The notes below the pieces were generated by a model. It did not search any database and had not been told where the DNA came from. It saw only the letters and a program-made list of their open reading frames with translations. Positions 58,801 through 64,000 of a stretch of 64,000 bases of DNA are shown one piece after another. The stretch comes from Rugalucina vietnamica (Eukaryota; Mollusca; Bivalvia; Lucinida; Lucinidae): assembly GCA_964017185.1 (NCBI GenBank), contig OZ024878.1:16141851-16205850 (forward strand), read 5' to 3'. Position 1 is the first letter of the stretch. Every line of letters starts with the position of its first letter. Made by a program: the position numbers and the translations under genes.

Positions 58801-61384
58801 TGTGTGACTGCTAAAACGAGTTTAAGAAACAAATTATTTTTATACGTCCAAAATCTTCAGCGTGTTGAGAATTTTCATACACCCGGGGCGCGTTTGGGTT
58901 ATACGCTTATGTTCTATCTGCAGGAAACCACGGATTTATAAATTATAACGTTATATCTCCCGAGACCGCCCGCTGCTTGCAAAATCATGCATTTGTATCA
59001 GGCCGAGAAGAAAAGCTTATCTTGTGGCTCTAGTTCAACAAAGATAGTGGAAAATATATAAAACTGTTTGTACCACCCAGTAGATTTATATTACTGACCG
59101 CTCCGATGCGGTACTTCTGTTGTAGTCCTACTTGTTTTATGTTTTGCTCCTTTTATCTACGTTTTCAAAGCGTTGTTGAATCGCAGATTCCACACGTGTG
59201 AAATCGGCGGCACTTAATCATAAAATCTGTGAATATCTGGTATTATTTTCATATGTGAAAAATTTGTACCAAATTTTCACATGCGGGACGATTCAGTGTT
59301 TTGACGTGTGAAGAATTGGTTTGGATTCATCACATCTTTGAAGAACTGGTATCAATTTTACTCAGATGTGAAAGCTTGGTACTTAATGTTCACATATAAT
59401 GCTATAAATGGAATTAAAGGCAAAACCACTTCACATGGGTGGTTTTCGTGAGTGCGAAGAATACGTACATGAAATTTGATTACATGCGCCTATCTCATAT
59501 GCGTGTGAAATGGAATGAAATTCGTTACATACCAATTTGTTACCAATTCTTCGCCGGCTGGGAGGATTTGGTACTAATAATTCACATAAGAACTTTGCGA
59601 AATGTGAAAATTGTGGTTCAAGAACGTGTTTTCGTATTAGAAGATTTAGTACCGATTTGTGTCAATTCTACACATCTGGAAAAAAAATCATACTAGTTCT
59701 TCACAGACGTTATATAAATTCGTACCGTCAGAAACAGAAAAAAAAATACGAAAAGGCAATGATCAGGAAATGGGGCAATCAGAAAGAAATTCCCACTCCA
59801 TAAACCGAGGGGTGGGAAAAACTAAAATGACACTTAGGTACTTATACCATGAAAATATGTCGTAAGGCGAGTGAGCAGCTATTCCCCAATAGGCGGCCAC
59901 TCAGTTACCCGAACTGAACTAAAAATATGAAAACGCTCATAAGGCTCAAACAGCACAAAAATTCGACTCCAAAACACAAAACAACTAGAACCACAACAGA
60001 AGTATCGCCTTGGAACGATATTGAAGACATTTGAAGTTTTAGTATTAATTTCACCGCCTCCACCCCGCCATCGAAATTTAACATACACAAATGTCACACT
60101 TCCAAAATGTGCCTTGTTGGTACCTCTTTTTACACAAATGTGAAATTTAAAAAAAAAAAACGGTTCAGCAAGGCTATCATCCATGTCGAGAGCATCAACA
60201 CGTTATTGGTATGGTGCTGGTACCGGTGAACCAATTTAAATTTATGCTTCCTGCGTCTGGATGCCTCAACTTTTTGATATCCCGGAACATCTCTGACATA
60301 TTGAAACGAGAGAAGGAAATATATAAGAATGATTGCTAAAAAACAAGTAGGTCATGGACCAGCATTATTAACGGAGTGGGGACTTGTTAAACGATGGCAA
60401 AGCTTCATACGATGAGATGGTTCATGTATCTTGGCGAGCTCTAGCACATTGGAGTTTTCAAAAATAAGCAACTCGATGATCGTGTTCGCGTGGCGGGGTA
60501 ATACAGTCCTCTAAGGCACACAGCGGATAAGCTAAAGGCACTGTAAAAAAGGAGTCATGAGTTCGATCCCATCCTTCTCCACTCCTCCGGGTGAGACTTT
60601 AAGCCGAGGTTCCACGACAATCTTCCATGATAAACAGATGACAAGGACGTATTGTGACGAGGCTACAGACTTTGTGAGCTTTTGTTAAGTCCAAGGGACC
60701 TAGTCTTCAGACCTGACTGTCAGATAAAATCTGAACACACGGAATCGTTTAAACACCAACAAGATGATATTTAAGATGTTTGTCCGTCGCCAGGTTGAAC
60801 TAGGCCATGTTAGTTGCAGACTAAGTTGCGGGCATATTCCAATCCATAGTATATCTAAATCAACAAATTACGTAGATCAGCTAGATAAGCCGCAATCCGT
60901 TTCACTTTGTCACCTAGCTCTACTTCCTCCTGGTGTGGAGAGTTATCAAGGAACACCGATGGGAACATCCTGACTACAAATTACGTATACATGTTGCTAT
61001 GGGGCGAAAAATTTTGAAAATTTTTGTCAATTGAGACATAATATGTACGAAATATATATTTTAACCGGATGTAAAGCTGTATATCTCGAAGTAGATATTA
61101 TATTTAAATTCGAATAGTTTGTGTTTATATCTAGATTTAGATATGATATGTAGTTTTAGATACTATATTAAAAAGGAGATATTTTGACAATATATGTCAG
61201 TTTAGATATAATATGTAAAACGAAGTATAGATAAACCGGATGTAGAGTTATATATCTAGAAGGAGATACTATATGTAAATTCAAATATTTTGTGTTTATA
61301 TCTAGATTTAGATATGATATCTAGTTTTAGATACTATATGAAAAAGGAAATATTATATATCGATTTAACGGTTGTGCCCTACTG
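55883..61384. mobile_element. CAGTAGGG DNA transposon, copy 2 (full length)
   Basis: A 5502-bp element bounded by inverted ends CAGTAGGGCACAACCGTT and its complement, inside a 5-bp duplication CCAAT (55878-55882 and 61385-61389). The first 335 bp, absent from copy 1, contain AGATAT-rich subterminal repeats matching those at the other end in inverted orientation. Interior as in copy 1, with scattered substitutions and small indels, including ~18 bp at about 59937-59954 that copy 1 lacks. Open frames inside are short and not recognisable as a transposase. Confidence 0.9.
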
Positions 61385-61848
61385 CCAATGGGCTCTGTAG
61401 CAACGATAAGTGTCCATCAACGACTTCTGTTCACCATGCTACAGGGCTCCACAAAATGGATGGGGGCTATTTTCTATGGGAAGAACGCATACTCCCTTTC
61501 GACAACATTGGCGACGTTGTGCCAACTATCTCAACAAAATAAGCCCCCCCCCCCTGGGGGGGATAGCGGGGACACAGCGGGGCTAAAGTGCCAGGATTTA
61601 ACCTCTGATGAGTGCCGGGGATGTACCGGGGTTTTAAATTCCCGCCAATACACAGTCAAATTCATTCAAATTAGATATTAGTTGTAGTTTAACAATTCAA
61701 TAACTTTTGTGGTCCTTATTTAATTTGCAAATGTACCTGTGCATTTACATGCAGAAATTCAAGCCCCTACCCCACATTTTAGTTTCATCAGAACAACTCC
61801 CAGCTGTTGTTCCACATTATTGGCGACATGAGGCATGATAAATACATA

Positions 61849-62063
61849 TGAGCCGCAGTATGAGAAACCCAACAATCTGTACAGGCGAAAACAAAGTCGC
61901 AGAAGCTGATCAACGACTTTGTTTTCGCCACACTGATAGTACAATTCCTCTACTTTCTAAATCCAAAATTTCCAGCCTCTAACCATCTTCTTTGACTGTA
62001 CAGACGGGTTTGTGTCGGACCTGGTCGGAGCCCAAATTTTTGGGTTTCTCACGCACAGGCTCA
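61849..62063. mobile_element. TGAGCC-type MITE 24
   Basis: TGAGCCGCAGTATGAGAAAC to GCACAGGCTCA, ATAT on both sides; hairpin shortened. Confidence 0.85.
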
Positions 62064-62110
62064 TATACGAAACAGAAGCAGTGAGTGTAATAATTGTGGT
62101 CTAAAACATT

Positions 62111-62346
62111 TGAGCCGCCCCATGGGAAAACCAACAATCTGCATAGGCGAAAACAAAGGCGCAGATCAGCTTCGCGGTAACCGCGAAGCTGATCAGCGCA
62201 TTTGTTTTCGCTACTCGGATAGTACAATGCCTCCTCTACCTAAATCCAAAATTTCAAGCTTCTAGCCTGCTTCTGTGCTTGTACAGACCAGTTTGTGTCG
62301 GACCTGTTCGGAAACCGCATTGTTGGTTTTTCCACGAGGTGGCTCA
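62111..62346. mobile_element. TGAGCC-type MITE 25
   Basis: TGAGCCGCCCCATGGGAAAA to CACGAGGTGGCTCA, ATTT on both sides; full hairpin CAGCTTCGCGGTAACCGCGA. Confidence 0.9.
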
Positions 62347-62482
62347 TTTACTGTTACAAAATACTACAACTGAAACTGATCGTACCGGGCCCCGGCCACG
62401 CCATCTCTCCAAGCCTGCGTCGAAGCCAACTGAACTTTGAGATTTCATTTGACCTTCACACAATCTGACCGTGGTCGACTAT

Positions 62483-63072
62483 TCGGGATTTTCCCGTTTC
62501 GCCTATTATTTGTCCCATTTTCCCTACTCCCGTTTCGCCTACTCCCATTTCGCCTACACCAGAAATGTTCACTTTTCCCGTTTCGCCTACTCATTCAATA
62601 TGAAAATATCCAGAAGCGAATGATGTTTTAAAACACGATATTCATTTAAATACGCAAATACATTTTAAAGTTTACCATAGAAAAGTGAAATAATTATTTT
62701 TATTTATTTATTTTTTGTTTTTAAAGAAAAAAGGAAGATTATTTAAAGGGCTCGTGCAAGCATATAAACATTGCAAACTCGTTAATTATTGATCTGAATT
62801 GAATTCATTTAAAACCAGTACAATATTCACATATTTACATGTTGAACATAAATAAATGATAATATGACTGGAAAAAAAAGCGTTTGCTGACAAAAAAGTG
62901 CAGAGTAGGCGAAACGGGAATTCATTGAATGTTCAGAGTAGGCGAAACGGGAATTCATTGAATGTTCAGAGTAGGCGAAACGGGAATTCATTGAATGTTC
63001 AGAGTAGGCGAAACGGGAGTAGGCGAGATGGTAATAGGCGAAATGGGTGTAGGCGAAACATGACCAAATCCT
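62483..63072. mobile_element. Inverted-repeat element with TTTCGCCTA motifs and a minisatellite
   Basis: Left end GGGATTTTCCCGTTTCGCC, right complement GGATTTGGTCATGTTTCGCC. Both ends are made of CCCGTTTCGCCTACT words. The right arm has expanded into 33-bp tandem units. Confidence 0.7.
62898..63020. repeat. 33-bp minisatellite, AGAGTAGGCGAAACGGGAAT unit
   Basis: Three complete and one partial identical units, each CAGAGTAGGCGAAACGGG plus AATTCATTGAATGTT. Because 33 is a multiple of three they give a repeating open frame (QSRRNGNSLNV), which is a by-product. Confidence 0.9.
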
Positions 63073-63100
63073 TGGATGTCATGTCCTACATACCCCCCTG

Positions 63101-63103
63101 CCC

Positions 63104-63134
<31 letters not shown>

Positions 63135-63138
63135 ACCT
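63101..63138. repeat. Poly-C and (AC)n
   Basis: A C-run followed directly by an AC dinucleotide run. Confidence 0.9.
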
Positions 63139-63187
63139 CGGTGTAGTATTGCCGAAGTCCAGCACAATAAGGATCACCCAAACGTTT

Positions 63188-63475
63188 TTGTTTGTAAATT
63201 GCATTGATGCTTAACGTCCCAGTCAGTAGCTAAGTTCATGTCGGGACGTTGCCTCCATTTTATGGGACTTTTACCAAAATGAGGATGATCCAACAAGTGC
63301 TTAAACAATGCCACAAAGGCTTTTATGTTTGGATGGTTTGACTGGAACCACTTTTCCTGGTCAGACTCAAAACACAGCGGTTTACCAGTACCGAGAGTAC
63401 CGAGGTGGTTAGTCAGTTGTCTGTAAGTTTTGCCTAGAGGCATCAATTTCTTTAGGCCCCAATGAGCGGGGGCCC
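63188..63475 (-). mobile_element. Dispersed repeat shared with the CAGTAGGG transposon interior
   Basis: TTAACGTCCCAGTCAGTAGC, CATGTCGGGACGTTGCCTCC, TTTGACTGGAACCACTTTTC and CAATTTCTTTAGGCCCCAAT match blocks at 41980-42240, 43010-43300, 57340-57600 and 58370-58665. The minus strand ends in the tail CTGGGACGTTAAGCATCAAT, typical of the SINEs here, so it is probably a SINE. Confidence 0.65.
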
Positions 63476-63756
63476 TCACCCAAATTTGTCACAAGGCAAC
63501 GGGTAAGGTGCCAAGTCTACGGATTGTCACATAGGTGGCCCTAAATCATATGTTTGCCAGAGCAAATAGTGATACATGCGTGGCCTTTGAAGTTTTCTGT
63601 TTTCTAACCCTGAACGAATTTTTTCGTATCTTTGTTTCCTTATTTGTTTAACCAATATATATTTTTGTATCATAAACATATTGTTTTAAAGAACTATGGG
63701 CACTTTAATAAAACATAAGAAAACGGTTTAGCATATACTCATGTATGGGTAAGCTC

Positions 63757-63759
<3 letters not shown>

Positions 63760-63808
<49 letters not shown>
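63760..63808. repeat. (CT)n microsatellite
   Basis: Uninterrupted TC dinucleotides for about 48 bp. Confidence 0.95.
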
Positions 63809-63811
<3 letters not shown>

Positions 63812-64000
63812 AACTCATAGTTATAATTTGATTATTACGATTACAGATCATTAAAACAATTATTCCAAACAAACAGCAATTGAATTCAAACAACAACAAT
63901 ATCAGTAGGTGCAAACTGTGTTATTTGTCTATTTCTCAGTTTAGTTTGCTACAATCACTTTTTAATGACTTGATTAATATTTTGATGGGTAATTATTACT

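Noticed and set aside
40842..61384. Segmental duplication of 5 kb flanking the homeobox gene
   Set aside because: Exact 5-bp TSDs and shared inverted ends at each copy show transposition instead.
62898..63020. CRISPR-like array
   Set aside because: Units are directly contiguous with constant 'spacers', and the DNA is animal; a minisatellite.
62898..63146. 82-aa frame with perfect QSRRNGNSLNV repeats
   Set aside because: It is the 33-bp minisatellite read in one frame; no gene context.

Overview
The window is animal nuclear DNA: AT-rich, with long introns, canonical GT-AG splice sites and very dense short transposable elements. The repeat types (tRNA-headed SINEs ending in a 'gggacgttaaac'-like tail, elements carrying 'GACCTTGACC' minisatellites, many small inverted-repeat elements) and a TALE homeobox gene of the kind expanded in spiralians suggest a mollusc, most likely a bivalve. 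The species call is inference; no search was run.

Three protein-coding genes can be supported. (1) An SR splicing-factor gene on the minus strand spans 25224 to 5759 in seven coding exons: an RRM split by a 12-nt microexon, one CCHC zinc knuckle, an RS domain and a short acidic/RS tail (218 aa). (2) ARL1, a Golgi Arf-like GTPase, lies on the plus strand from 36672 to 40396. Five coding exons give residues 2 to 180; exon 1, predicted to hold only the start codon and one more base, was not found. (3) A single-exon TALE-class homeobox gene lies on the minus strand at 53290-54486 (398 aa) and resembles the spiralian SPILE group. The three genes show no operon-like or pathway link.

Region by region: 1-5.7 kb is intergenic with TGAGCC-type MITEs and SINEs. 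5.76-25.2 kb is the SR gene, whose introns hold two minisatellite-bearing elements, a nest of fold-back repeats (12.9-15.8 kb), and several DNA transposons with clear target-site duplications (TSDs). 25.2-36.6 kb is intergenic or ARL1 intron 1. It contains a 326-bp SINE split by two separate transposon insertions and an unidentified protein-like stretch at 27.7-28.26 kb. 36.7-40.4 kb is ARL1. 40.84-46.04 kb and 55.88-61.38 kb are two near-identical copies of a 5.2-5.5 kb DNA transposon with CAGTAGGG ends and 5-bp TSDs, on either side of the homeobox gene. 61.4-64 kb holds more MITEs, a 33-bp minisatellite element and simple repeats.

The most notable unexplained signals are the 5.5-kb CAGTAGGG family without a recognisable transposase, the ~230-bp TGAGCC MITE family (over 20 copies or fragments) with a deducible TSD rule, a tandemly duplicated 3' splice site next to the RS exon, and a fold-back element carrying a first-exon-like reading frame.
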